From contig CM049320.1 of assembly GCA_026874595.1 (NCBI GenBank), positions 53,473,070-53,537,069 on the forward strand: a stretch of 64,000 bases of DNA, given 5' to 3'. Origin of the DNA: Sipunculus nudus. Lineage: Eukaryota; Annelida; Sipuncula; Golfingiida; Sipunculidae. Shown here one piece after another: positions 50,332-61,990 of the stretch. The notes under the pieces were generated by a model that did no database searches, had not been told where the DNA came from, and saw only the letters and a program-made list of their open reading frames with translations. A program made the position numbers and the translations under genes. How positions within the stretch are numbered: the stretch's first letter is position 1; each line of letters starts with the position of its first letter.

Positions 50332-53300
50332 TTAATATCTTAACAAGGTAAGACACTCCTTCCATTTTTTCTCATGTACATTCAAAGTGTGTTTTTTCTC
50401 AGCAATCTTTCTTTCTAACAATTCTGTATTTTTTAAACAATTCACAAACTGTACCAGGGTAGGGATCACCTGAAATATCCGATTTCTGTATACCAAATAT
50501 TTATAAATTAATAATAACATGTCGATAATTACCGGTTCATGTTTCCCCACAACCATGTATATAACCTCTTTGTTTAGATCTGGCATATGGATATTAGCTC
50601 TCTTGACAAAAGTTTTTATATGCAGATAAAATGTTATTGAAATATGACACTGACATAATAAGTGTTCAACTGTTTCCTCCTCAACAAAACAGTAATTACA
50701 TCGCTTATTATCAGTTACTTTCCACAGGTATAGCTTATCCCTTGTTGCTAAAACGTTATGCAACAATTTAAACTGAAATTCACGAAAACGCATATCCATT
50801 GTAATAGAATATAGCTTTGCAACAGATTGTTCCCAATCAAAACATCTTAATCTGGACTGTAATTTTACTTTGGCTGAAGGCTCAGATTTTTTACTCTGAA
50901 TTATTCTTTTGTACAACTCTTTGAAAGACACTTTATTCGTATTTAGTATTACATCTTTAAATGAAACATAATTAATATTTTCAGAAAACTGGCTACAGTT
51001 ATCTTGCATTGCAAATGTACGAATACAATCATGCCACTTCTGCGGGATAGCATGTATCAAGGACAACCAGTGTACATAGTAAATTTTGTATTCATTAGTA
51101 TCCGGAGGTACAATTTCATCCAGTCTTTTCTTTTTCCCGCTGGTATTATAAAGATCATGTACATACTTCACACGTTTTGCATCAAAATGTTTCATATATA
51201 CAGAATTACCTCCTATCTTTATAAATTTATTGTTCCACACGCTTTGGTACAACATTATTTCTGGGTTACTTGGTTCACCAGACATATATAATGACCATAC
51301 GTTCAAGCATTTTTTATAGAAATCAGGAATATCGTCACCAATACGTCTGGTATCCAGATTTGCTGTAATATTCTTTACCCCACCAATTTGCTTAAGATAC
51401 AAATTCGGCACAGCAGTATATTTGGCATCTCCAGCGTTTATAAATTTTATCATCCACATTAATCTTTGACATTCCACTATCGATGCCACATCCGGTAGTC
51501 CAATACCTCCTTCTCTCTGACAGTTTATCATAACTTCATATTTAATTTTGGGTTTTCTGCCGTACCATATAAAGTCCACAATACAACTTTTAACAAGTTT
51601 TATAAATTCTCTAGGAGGTTCCAGCACGTTTGTTATGTACAATATTTTGGATATGCCTAATGATTTAATTATTGTATTTCTGCCGAACAATGTCATGTTT
51701 CATTGTTTCCAAATATTAAAAAGGGTCTTTATTTTCTCTAAAATACCATTAAAATTAAGTGTATATGACAGTTGCTTATCATACGTAAATGAGATTCCCA
51801 ATATCTTAATTGCCTTATTCTTAAGGTTGATCCATTTTATGTGATCCAATAATTCAGTCATAGACGAATTTCCAAGCAATGCTGCTTCACATTTTCCCAG
51901 ATTTATATACAGCGATGATATGGCTCCGAATTTATCAATAACATTACATACTTCTTTCATTGAAGCGATATCTCTAAGAAAGTAGGTGGTATCATCAGCA
52001 AATATCGCTTGCTTAATTTCAACACCATTAATGTTTATACCGCTGATCCTACTATTGTTACGAATCATTGTAGCTAAAATCTCGATTGCTAATACGAAAA
52101 GATATGGGGACAACGGATCGCCCTGCCTTGTACCTGTGGCAACTTTGAGATACTCTGTGGAATAACCATTATTAATAATACAACTCTCGATATCATAATG
52201 TAGAATTTTTACCCATCTGATGAAATTTTCACCAAATCCAAATTTTTCAAGTACTGTAAATAAATAAGTATGATCTATAGAATCAAAAGCTGCTGCGAAG
52301 TCTACTGCAAATAAGATCCCTGACTTGTTTTCTATTTTACAATGTTCTATTACGTCACTTATCAGTCTCGTTGTGTCACTAATATTTCTTCCCTGGACGA
52401 AAGCAGTTTGGTCATCCGCTTTTAATTTTGGAAGAAAAACTTTCATCCGGCCGGCTAAAATTTTACTTAGTATCTTACAATCTACATTCAACAGACTTAT
52501 GGGTCTCCATGATGTTAATATACGATTATCTTTGCCTGTTTTTTTCTATTAATGTTACAACTGATTGTCTTTGACTATTAGTTAATATTCCTTCTTCAAA
52601 ACACTTATTCAAACACCTAACCAAATCGTCACCTAAAATGTCAAAGAAAGTAATATAGAATTCTTTTGGCAGGCCATCATTTCCTGGTGTCTTATTATTT
52701 TTCATGCAGTGTAAAGCCTTTAAAACTTCAGATTTTGTTATCTCCCCGTCACAGCTCGCTGAATCGATTTCCGTTAAACGTGTGATGTTAAGGTTAGATA
52801 AAAAATGCATACAATCCATTCGTGTAATTTTACTTTTTCGCGAATACTTTTCTTTATAAAATCGTCCGAGTTCATTTGTTATATCTTTTTGATCAGTTTT
52901 CTTCTCTCCATTTATCAATAGCTTTCTGATTGTAGACTTCTTTTTATTCTTTTTTTCCAAATTAATAAAATATTTTGTATTTCGTTCCCCTTCCTCATAC
53001 CATTTAACCCTAGATCTAATTATGTTGCCTTCTGTAATACGATCATAATATTTCTCAATTTTTCGTCGATAATTTTCATATTCCATTGTACTCTCTGACT
53101 GGTTTGCTGAAATTTTAGTTTCTACTTGTGATAGTAATTTTTCCAAATGCTGTACTTCGGCTCTCTCCTCTTGCATTTTCTTTTTAGAAAAACGAATAGT
53201 AAAATCTCTGATCATAAATTTTAAAAACTCCCACCATTCTTTCTCTTTTTTTTGTAAAAATCATAATATTGTTTCCATTGTATTATGTGATCTTTGAGCT

Positions 53301-54108
53301 CTTGGACATAAAGAGTGTCATTCAGCAGTGAAACATTAAACTTCCAAAAGGAAGGACCATGTTTATTATAATGAAGTGATTTAATTGTACATCTCACCGC
53401 TGAATGATCCGAAATTATGGCTGGCAAAATTTGTACATGGCGAACATGTGCATTAAGTTCGCTAGAAATAAGAATAAAGTCTAGTCTTCGTTGTATAATA
53501 GGAGTATTACTTCTCCAGGTAAAGCCACGTGCAGAGGAGTTCCTTATACGCCATAAATCAATTAAATTATGCTGTTCCATTATACTTGACACAGTATTGA
53601 TGGATTTATATTTTGGGCGATAAGTACCGCCATCTGCATCAAGATTTGAAAAACTAAAATTAAAATCTCCTCCCCAGATTACCAAAGCCTCAGTATTCGA
53701 GAGTACATCTTTAATTCTGTTTCGGACTTCTTCAAAGAATAAAGTCTGCTCTCTTTCCGTATTAGGAGCATAAGTATTAATGAAGACATAAGCAGAACCG
53801 TGTACGTCGGCTTTCAAACACAGAAAACGTCCATTAATATCTTTGTAAAGCTTAATATTCTTAATATCTATATGTTTACCTATTAGAATCATAACACCTC
53901 TCGACTGGCTTGTACCGTGGCAGAAATATGTAGAGCCCGACCATTCTCGATTCCATAAACATTCGTCATTTTCCGTGCAATGTGTTTCCTGTAAAAATAT
54001 CACACTATTTGCACCACCTTTATCATTTAACCATTTAAATACTTTATTCCTTTTCCTTAGCCCCCGCAGTCCTCGCACATTCCATGTTATTACTAAGAAT
54101 ACTGACAT
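50332..54108 (-). pseudogene. LINE ORF2: APE endonuclease, reverse transcriptase, C-terminal Cys/His motif
   Basis: The endonuclease (54108-53221) begins MSVFLVITWNVRGLRG and keeps FLQETH, NTYAPN, WGGDFNF, RRLDFILIS and SDHSAV, the expected catalytic blocks. The reverse transcriptase has NNKTPGNDGLPKEFY, FAVDFAAAFDSIDH, TGTRQGDPLSPYLFVLAIE and FADDTTYF, with both Asp of the FADD box present. The C-terminal part has CNYC-x8-HLLCQC, a CCHC-like motif. Three breaks split the frame: one base in an A8 run near 53228-53260, one extra A in an A7 run near 52543, and an in-frame TGA near 51698 where CGA (Arg) is expected. It would copy its own RNA into DNA at a nicked target in the nucleus if intact. 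Few lesions suggest a recent insertion. Confidence 0.88.
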
Positions 54109-54668
54109 GAACGATATAATTGATAGAATCCCTTATGTTTCTTGTTACACAGATGACATTCATCTCTTATATACATACACTTAATTAACATTTCATTTAA
54201 CACTTGTGTTTTGGAATCGTCAATTACTCCTGGCCTCTGCGTACTTTTCATCTGTGAGATCTGACAAAACACATAGGCAGTGACATCAGTAATGTTCTGA
54301 ATAATCAGGTGATCTGTCATTACTTGTATCAAGCGATATAATTTAGCTAGCAATGTCCAAATGCAGAAAAAGTAAACTAGTTTATGAAGACTTCCCACAG
54401 TCATAGTAGATAATGAGAATAGAGTGTGATGGAGATATAATATTGATATAGGGGTTTGTTTTAAAAACCTACAAAAGTAATTTTGAGTTTTGAAATTTGT
54501 ATTAGATAATTATTTTGATAATATATCTTGCTGAAAAAATGGGATTAATTTCGAAGATGGCAAGGTGAGGTCGACTCCCCTATAAACTCTCTTATCAACA
54601 CAAGTTGATAGTGACATATATTATACATGATTATGTACAATGCATACATTATTAAGCATCTTATAACT

Positions 54669-54914
54669 TTAATTTGGTGTTGATGCTTTGACAGTCTCAG
54701 AATACATTTGCGGAGGGTTTTCTCTTAAAACCAATTCCCACTGCTGAAATAATTTAAGCTTTGTGAAGGTTATCACACGTTCATTATAGTCTCTGATTTT
54801 AATGGTGCCATCATGTGACCAACAGTCCTTTATCAAACCATCCTTTTTCAGCTGGCGGGCCTGTTTAAATATGTTTTGCCTCGGCTTTGTCAAATCTTCA
54901 TTTATGAAGATGCC
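54669..54914 (-). pseudogene. LINE ORF1, C-terminal fragment
   Basis: The frame reads IRGIFINEDLTKPRQNIFKQ, then ARQLKK, WSHDGTIKIRD and stops after KASTPN. The FINEDLTK.R...ARxLKK...W..G.I.IR pattern is that of the C-terminal domain of ORF1 proteins of L1/Tx1-type LINEs, which bind RNA in the transposition particle. Everything upstream of I-R-G is missing at the truncation point. An ATG inside (54893) is not the natural start. Confidence 0.7.
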
Positions 54915-54924
54915 TCGAATTCCT
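54915..54924. repeat. Target-site duplication, 5' side of minus-strand LINE
   Basis: TCGAATTCCT, identical to 50041-50050. Confidence 0.55.
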
Positions 54925-55261
54925 GAAATGAACTGGTAGTTATTTGAACAGAGACAGAAAGAATATAATGCAAATAAAGATTCTATATTCTGATATATGG
55001 AAACTTACAACAAGGTATTCTAGACCCATAAGAAAATCAAATATGGCCACCGTGGGTTATTATACTTGACTGGTGCCTATGAGAAGACGAGCAACATCAA
55101 ACAGCTAACAAACACAGGCAGCATCGTCTCATGGGCTACATTTGGGTACTAATTTAGAACCTTCACAGGCTCAACCCGTCTACTTGATGTTGTGGTCTGT
55201 TAAACGTGGAGTTTGTCCACAAGGATCGCTTTATAGTTACTACCTTCTGATTGTTTTTCAG

Positions 55262-55288
55262 TGATTGGTTCTGGAATGGTACCCGCCG
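55262..55288 (+). CDS. Candidate 27-nt phase 1-1 microexon
   Basis: It is bounded by GATTGTTTTTCAG and the consensus donor GTAAGT. The 27 bases read, with a G from upstream, V-I-G-S-G-M-V-P-A and pass on a G. Length and phase equal those of the candidate at 6490, and both encode small, flexible residues ending in Pro plus one residue or Pro itself, as a linker between modules would. Splice sites are the best of any short candidate in the window. Confidence 0.45.
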
Positions 55289-55330
55289 GTAAGTCAAGAT
55301 ACTGTTTTTATAAATTATATTGTGAAGCTG

Positions 55331-55340
55331 ATATATATAT

Positions 55341-55412
<72 letters not shown>
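55331..55412. repeat. (AT)n microsatellite with AAT interruptions
   Basis: About 80 bases of AT dinucleotides broken twice near the left end. Confidence 0.95.
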
Positions 55413-55415
<3 letters not shown>

Positions 55416-56795
55416 ACTGTGTAGACTCGTTGCATGTGTATTCTTATAGCTCCTGCTTTCATCCAATATTTGCATGTATATATTTTAACAATTTTCGAAA
55501 ATAAATGGTGGCCCCATCTTAATATTTATGTGCTTTTTTAGATATTTTATTTTTTTGGTTTTTTTTTGGTATCACCAAAACAAAAAAAAAAGGGAAGACA
55601 CAACTTATGCCATTATCAAATGTAATTCTATCATCATGCCCAATTTCAATCAAATCAACATGAGATGAAAAAGGCGAGGATGTTACTCGTCTGTTTCAAT
55701 TCAGGCATAACTTAAAGCTGTTCTCTGCAATTGCATCATGGAATACATTTGCGTACATGTTGAACTAAAACTAGGTCACTTGGTCAATTTGCATATTGAC
55801 TTTTTTGTCCCTTTCCTACCCAGTCATGAAAGTATATATATATATGTCTGATAGAGATGCACATATTTGAACCATATTATTACACGAAACGTTTTACTAT
55901 TCTCAAGTATATACCTAGTAAATGTAAGGAAATATGGAAAAAATAAAAAAAATATAAAGGCCCATCACTTCTACAGAATTGTAGGGGAACATCGCGGAAA
56001 ATTGGCAGAATTTGGAATAAAACTATTTTATCAAATGCAAAAGCTTTCATGTGAAATAAAAATAATGACAAATATTATCATGTAAATAATGATTGAATTT
56101 GGTTTAATTGGTCATTTTATCTCTTTTGAAAATAGTAACAGAGGTGTGTCTAAGGCAGATTTATTAAGTTATATTTATCTTTAATTTCATCAGAAAAGTA
56201 ACGAAAATGATTTCTGTTTATATTATTGATGCTATGCAAATTTGAACATGTCTGCCAGGCTTGTTTTTGAAATTTTTAATGTTGTCACACAATAAATGTA
56301 TAAAACACAATAAATATTTTCTAATGCATGTAATTTAGCATTAAAATAGATCGTTCTTCCTAGCAGTGGTTATAGGATTTCCTTAAATTTTTATCCATTC
56401 GTGTTTTGGAAAACGTGATCACTTGTTCCGCTTCAGTGTGCCAACTGTAATTGATGATTTTTTGTCGATTTCCACGAAATTGTGTTTAAATCTGACACAC
56501 AGGCATTCAAAGTTAGAAAACATGTTTCTTCAGAAATGTAATTAATCATGTGAAATGTCAACGTAGCAGCCACACCAGTTTTGGCAATAAAAGTATAAAA
56601 TGCCAAAAATATCAGGTGACTCATGTCAGAAAACACCATGTTTTATAAAGAGTACTCTGCAGATTTGAGTTAAAAAAGTCTGTCAGATTACAAGCTCTCC
56701 AGCGCAAGCATCATGTCGCTGTACATTTGCATGCATATATTGCTAAGTAAATCGCGAATGTTTAGAAAGTATAAGATGCACTGCGAATATTTCAG

Positions 56796-56918
56796 CCCAG
56801 CTTCAACTCATGTACGTCTCCCCGGGATACACGGTGTTCACGATTTTCTGGCATCTAAGTTGGATAACAGAGCCAGGGATAAACTAGAACCAATACTTAT
56901 TAGGGCATGTATTTACAG
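56796..56918 (+). CDS. Candidate exon, phase 2-2, unknown product
   Basis: The acceptor GCGAATATTTCAG precedes 56796 and the consensus donor GTAAGT follows 56918; 123 bases. The frame reads PASTHVRLPGIHGVHDFLAS, then KLDNRARDKLEPILIRACIY. The frame is also open upstream to an ATG at 56713, so this could instead be a first exon. Joined to the exon at 57185 the split codon becomes AGG (Arg) and the frame stays open (ACIY-R-YRGVTVV). No domain recognised. Confidence 0.45.
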
Positions 56919-57184
56919 GTAAGTCCATCATTACTAAAGATTCGTATAGGAAATTTATGCAGTATATGTTTTTGCCTATATCAGATCATATGTTTTCATA
57001 TTTCATTTTTCATATAAACTATATGGTATATTCATCTGTCTATACTATTATATTCAACTATCTACACAGTTGATTATCTTTTTTAATGAATACTAGTATA
57101 ACTAGTTAAATTAATGCAGAGACCTCCAAAATGTGGTATAAATATTTAACAGCAAGAGTTTTTTTTTTAAGGTTTCTTTGACAG

Positions 57185-57306
57185 GTATAGAGGAGTTACT
57201 GTTGTGGCGGAGGAATCTATGGCCGCAGGTACTTTGGCTCCGGTTGAACATGTCGAGAATGTCATTGACGGCAAATATTCTTTCTGTCGCCCAATTTGCC
57301 TATCAG
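57185..57306 (+). CDS. Candidate exon, phase 2 to 1, unknown product
   Basis: A long T-rich tract and TTCTTTGACAG precede 57185; the donor GTATGC follows 57306. The 122 bases read YRGVTVVAEESMAAGTLAPV, then EHVENVIDGKYSFCRPICLS, and leave G in phase 1. That G would complete GGC (Gly) at the start of the exon at 63570, giving ICLS-G-YVSL. An alternative acceptor at 57171 gives a 135-base exon in phase 1-1. Two cysteines near the end (CRPIC) fit an extracellular protein. No domain recognised. Confidence 0.5.
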
Positions 57307-58140
57307 GTATGCCTTTGTGCAATTTCATAACATTAATCTCCACCCGGCAGCCGGCGTGGAATATGCGTATTTGAAAGGGCGGGGCAAGTACGTTCCACTT
57401 CACTATCAAGTGCACAGCTATAGCTTCACTCTGTACCTTGAACCATAAACCGTAAATGGGTGGTCCAGCGGTAGAGATTGTGGCGGTGTGCGATTATTCT
57501 TAAGACTTTGGCCGGATCTTTCCTAGTGTACCTTCAGGTCCCCACATTTCTTGTGTAGCATGAAGACACCCAATAACCCAATCTAGTGGGGCGGCTAATG
57601 GAAAAATTGTTCAAATTGTAATAAAAGTACCAATTTTGGTACAGTTGTAGTATTGTACACTGGCTTTCGTTTAAGAAATAGTTCCACGAAATAGTCATGG
57701 TATTTCAGGGGTGGATCCTGCAATTACTTTGGGAGTACCGATGAATGAATTAAATTAAAGTGTTTGATCAAGGCCTTTATTTTGCAGCACATGGAGTACA
57801 GAAGTCTGCTGATGCTCAAACTTTACTTTCAAGTGAAGTTAATTCAGATTAACAAGCGACCAGATTAATGGAGCAGGATGTAATAATTTGTCAAGTATTG
57901 TGCAGAACTAACGCAATTTAGCACGCCTTTAGAATCTTGTTAACATGTATATATCGCAAACATGTTTCATGTAAATTATAACAAACGTAGGCTTACAATT
58001 AATTGAATAATTAACTTAATAAAATAGTATGGTGACAGCATGGATAATTACATGGATATAATTATAACTATTTATGTTTGTCAATCAGCCTACTAAAGAG
58101 CAAGTTAATTATTTAGTAAAAATGTTTCGGAACTCTGCCT
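57307..58140. other. Non-coding stretch, possible SINE relic
   Basis: GGGTGGTCCAGCGGTAGAG near 57457 resembles a tRNA A box. It is followed by about 130 bases ending GGGGCGGCTAATGGAAAAA, as SINE bodies do, but no B box was found. The rest is unremarkable. Confidence 0.25.
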
Positions 58141-58830
58141 GCCTACTTTTCCTGATCATATGGCTCTAGACCTATTGAATAACAGAACTGTCCGAATTCA
58201 AATATGGCCACCACAGCCCAATCGCTGATTTTCTTTCGCACGTGATAACTCAACATCAACATACTTCAGCTACCCAAATTCACAGGGATGATTGGTACAT
58301 ACGAGGGCTTCAGACCTATTGAATTGCAGACTTGTCGGAATTCCAATATGGCCACCAGGTCATAATGGGAGATTTTCTTTCGCACCGGATATCTCAACAA
58401 AAACATGCTTGATCTTTATCATTTTCTCAGGGATCATTGGTGCCTATGCGGACTCAATCCCTTTCCAATAACAGACCTGTCAGAATTCCAATATGGCTCC
58501 AAGAGCACAATTTGGGATATTCTTTTAAGCACGATATCTCAACAAGAACAAGCTTGATCTATCTCATTTACACAGAGATGATTGGTACCTATAAGGGCTC
58601 CATCTTTATCGAATTGCAGACCTGTCGGAATTCCAATATGGCCACCAGAGCACTATCGTTGATTTTCTTTCGCAACATTATGTTTGATCTTTCTCAAATT
58701 CACAGGGGTCACTGGTGCCTCTGAGGGCTTCTGACCTATTGAAATACAGACTTGATAAAATACAGACAAAATCAAATATGGCCAACAGACTACAGTCCGT
58801 GATTTTCTATTGAACACATTATTTTAGACA
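58140..58830. repeat. ~145-bp tandem repeat array
   Basis: AATATGGCCACC or close variants occur at 58201, 58345, 58490, 58635 and 58774, spacing 144, 145, 145 and 139. Between them the words TTTTCTTTCGCAC, ATCTCAACA, TGATTGGTGCCTATGAGGGC and GACCTATTGAATTGCAGAC recur. Confidence 0.85.
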
Positions 58831-58954
58831 TATCTTCTTTAATATTATTTGAACCAATAGGATTTTTCCCTCATGCATATGGATAAAAACCTGTTTCTGT
58901 TTGTCATATTTTTAAACTTTAACTTAATTTTTCCCCCTTATGTAAACTAGTCCA

Positions 58955-61900
58955 GCACTAGCAGAAATGCTAGTGCAGAAATAGCAACATGGAATGCACA
59001 TGGACTTAAGAACAAAATTAAATCAGTAGAAGTTAAAAGAGTTGATAAATAATCACAGTATTGTATGTATCATTGAGACATGGGCAACCACGGATGATGA
59101 ATTTCCTTATGCATTCAACATATACTATGGTTATGGAATAGTCAAGAGTACAGCGAGAGGAGGGGTCTTAGTTTACGTGCAACAGAAATTAAAGGGTATG
59201 ATGGTACCTTAATTAATGAAGATAAAGATTTGGCCATAGTTTGCTGCTATATTGCACCTGCAGGTTCTTCATTCTATGTGGATGAAGAGGAAATAAATGG
59301 CATCAACAGGCTGGAAAATGTATTGGTAGATACTTTAGCAGAATTTGATGAATTTAATTGTATTCTCCTTGGTGATTTTAATGCTAGAATTGTAAATATA
59401 ACCGATATACCATATATACCAGGAAATTAATTACGTGTTTAACTCCTTTTGGTAGAGTGTAGTTGATTATGTAATTGTCAGTAGTTATCTATTTCATAAG
59501 GTAGATGGATCCTGTGTATTATCAGATGATCCGTCCTATCACTTTCCTTTAAGCTGTTCACTTAATATTATCAGACCAAGGAAAAAGCTTTCGAATGAAC
59601 ACATATGCGAACTGACAAAATGGGAAAAATTTTATCAGACTGATGAAGATAAAATAAATATTTCAAAATCATAAGAAAAAATAGAATGTGCTTCACTTTT
59701 CAAAACATTTAATGAGACCGTAGAAACATATCCGGACAAAGCAATTAAGTGAGGCATTGGTTAGTATTTATCAAAATATATCCTACAGAAATGAACAAAA
59801 CTTCCGAGACATCATGAAACTGAAGCAACCAAATTGGTGGGACAAAGAATGTGAATTTTGGAAAAATGAAAAATATATAACTTTGAATAAGTATAGATGT
59901 ACAATATCATATGGCGACTAACTTAATTATTAACAAACAAAACAGAGGTTTAAAATAATATGTGAAGAAAAGAAGGCAGCCATCTAAGCCTCAGAGGTGC
60001 ATAAGGTGATAGGGTGCAAAAGACACTGATTCCATGTGGAAAAACATGAGATCTTTAAATAAAAAGAAAATTGTTACAACAGAACCGGTACGTTGGTACA
60101 AACATTTTAAGAAACTTTTGAATTCATCAACACATGAAATTAATCAAGTTTAAGAATCATACACTGGAATATTTAAAAAAAAATGATACAGTGCTTCATG
60201 GAGTCATAACACCATGTGAAGTACAGAAAGCCATCAATAGAATGAAAAGAGGAAATGCCATAGGGCCTGACGGGATAACGGAAGATATATTGAAAGATAC
60301 ATATAGTCCCATATCGTCTCATATATTACAATTATTTAATAATGAATTAGGAAATGATTTTCCCAGTCTCTTGGAGCGTAGCATTTATTGTACCAAGTCT
60401 CAAAAAGGCTTCCACCACAGATCCTAAAAAATTATAGAGGTATTTCATTACTTAATACCGTTGGTAAAATGTTTAGACAAATATTGGCAAACGGAATTCA
60501 TAATTATGTTGATCAAGCTGGATTCTAATGTGAAGCACAAGCTGGCTATAGGAAAGGTTATACACCAGTAGACCATACATCTTCTTTAATGGGGTGAGTG
60601 GAGAAATATTTAACAAAAAAGAAAAGAAGGTTTTATTACACTTTTATTGATCTTTCAACTGCTTTTGATAGTGTACAACATGATTTATTGTGGTATGTTT
60701 AATTTAAAATTGGGATAAAAAAGAAACTCTTGCAGACACTTTAGTCAATATATAATCAAATGAAATCATGGCTGCTTACAGAGGAAGGATTAACAGATTA
60801 TTTTGAATGTATTAACGGTACTCGAAAAGGGTGCATGATGAGTTCCCTTCTGTTTTCTTTATTCATAGATGAATTTTATGAACAAATTAATGAAAAAGAT
60901 TGTCATGGTATAAATATTGATGAATATTTGCCAAATTAATGACATTAATGTACGCTGATGAATAAGTATGCTTCAGGGATACAGTAGGACGTCTCCAAGA
61001 ACAAACAAACCAGTTGCAAGTTTTTTTTCTTTCAAAGTTAATTCAGGAAAGACAAAAATTATGGTTTTTTTTAGACACGAGGATTCATTAAATAGAGAAA
61101 TGGCATTATCAAAATACTCAAATTGAAACGGTAAATGACTATAGATACTTAGGGGTATTATTTAAAAGTACATTGTCATGGAATAAAACAAAGAAAGTGC
61201 AGGCAGAAAGAGCAGTGACTCTCATAAAAAAAACTTCATAGGAAATATAGTTGTTTATAATTGAGCCAGCTATTATATCTATTTGCTTGTATGGTTACAC
61301 CGGTATTATTATATGGTTCAGAACCGTTGGTGTATGAAAGATGTGAAATGATTGAAAAGGTGCAATGTAAATTTTGCAAGTACATTATAAAAATTAGCTC
61401 TTCAGCTCCGAACGCAGCATCGTTGGGAGGGTTTGGAAGGCATCCAATTTAAGTCGGTCAGTTATTTAGAGGTGTAAAATACTGGACAAAACTAGTACAT
61501 TATGGTAATAATAGATATCTAGATATGAATGGAAAACAAACATGGGTATCTCATATAAGAAGCAAAATATGCAGCGCAGGTTCTGGGTATGTGTGGATGA
61601 ATCAAGAAGTAGGAGACATAAGAATATTTTTGGCTAAAATAAAGGAAAGAATTATTGATATGGTAGAACAAAACTGGTCTTGTGGTGTAGAAGTAAGTAC
61701 TAAATTAAATTTATATGATTCTTTTAAATCCATGCTATCAATTAATGGAGAAATATTTACTGTGTGTGACTAATACCAAGCATAAACAAGCACTGGCCAG
61801 ATTGAGATGTTCATGTAATGATTTGATAATTGAAAAAGGAAGGTATACGCAAATGGATAGAGTTTGTTGGTTTTCAAGATTTGTTTGTAGAAATAAAACT

Positions 61901-61990
61901 TTAAAACGCTGTTTAGTTGAACATTTACGATAATATTTTAAGAGAATGTACCCTGATAATTAAATATGATCCGCCCCTGATAATTTAAAA
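58955..61990 (+). pseudogene. Decayed LINE, right copy (more complete 5' end)
   Basis: Same element as at 1-2960, but here its upstream part is visible: IATWNAHGLK at 58981-59010 is the first endonuclease block. It shares most stops and frameshifts with the left copy, so it died before the duplication. Private changes include the RT TRQGC box becoming TRKGC, and a stop replacing Leu after YADE (GAATAAG near 60960). The tail repeats and poly-C run follow at about 61950-62005. Confidence 0.85.

Larger units (their letters stand above)
50041..54924 (-). mobile_element. 5'-truncated L1/Tx1-like LINE with poly-A tail and 10-bp flanking repeats
   Basis: In minus-strand order it holds the C-terminal end of ORF1 (54914-54669), an inter-ORF stretch of about 560 bases, ORF2 endonuclease and reverse transcriptase (54108-50332), a 3' untranslated part and a poly-A tail (T run at 50049-50073 on the plus strand). 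TCGAATTCCT flanks both sides. ORF1 lacks its N-terminal half, so the insertion is 5'-truncated, and the right repeat overlaps the first retained ORF1 bases, which points to a microhomology junction. ORF2 has only three lesions. Confidence 0.8.
54925..56712. other. Mostly non-coding stretch
   Basis: Holds the (AT)n at 55331-55412 and the microexon candidate at 55262. Around 55037 it has a single copy of the AATATGGCCACC repeat seen at 58.2 kb. Nothing else is supported. Confidence 0.4.
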
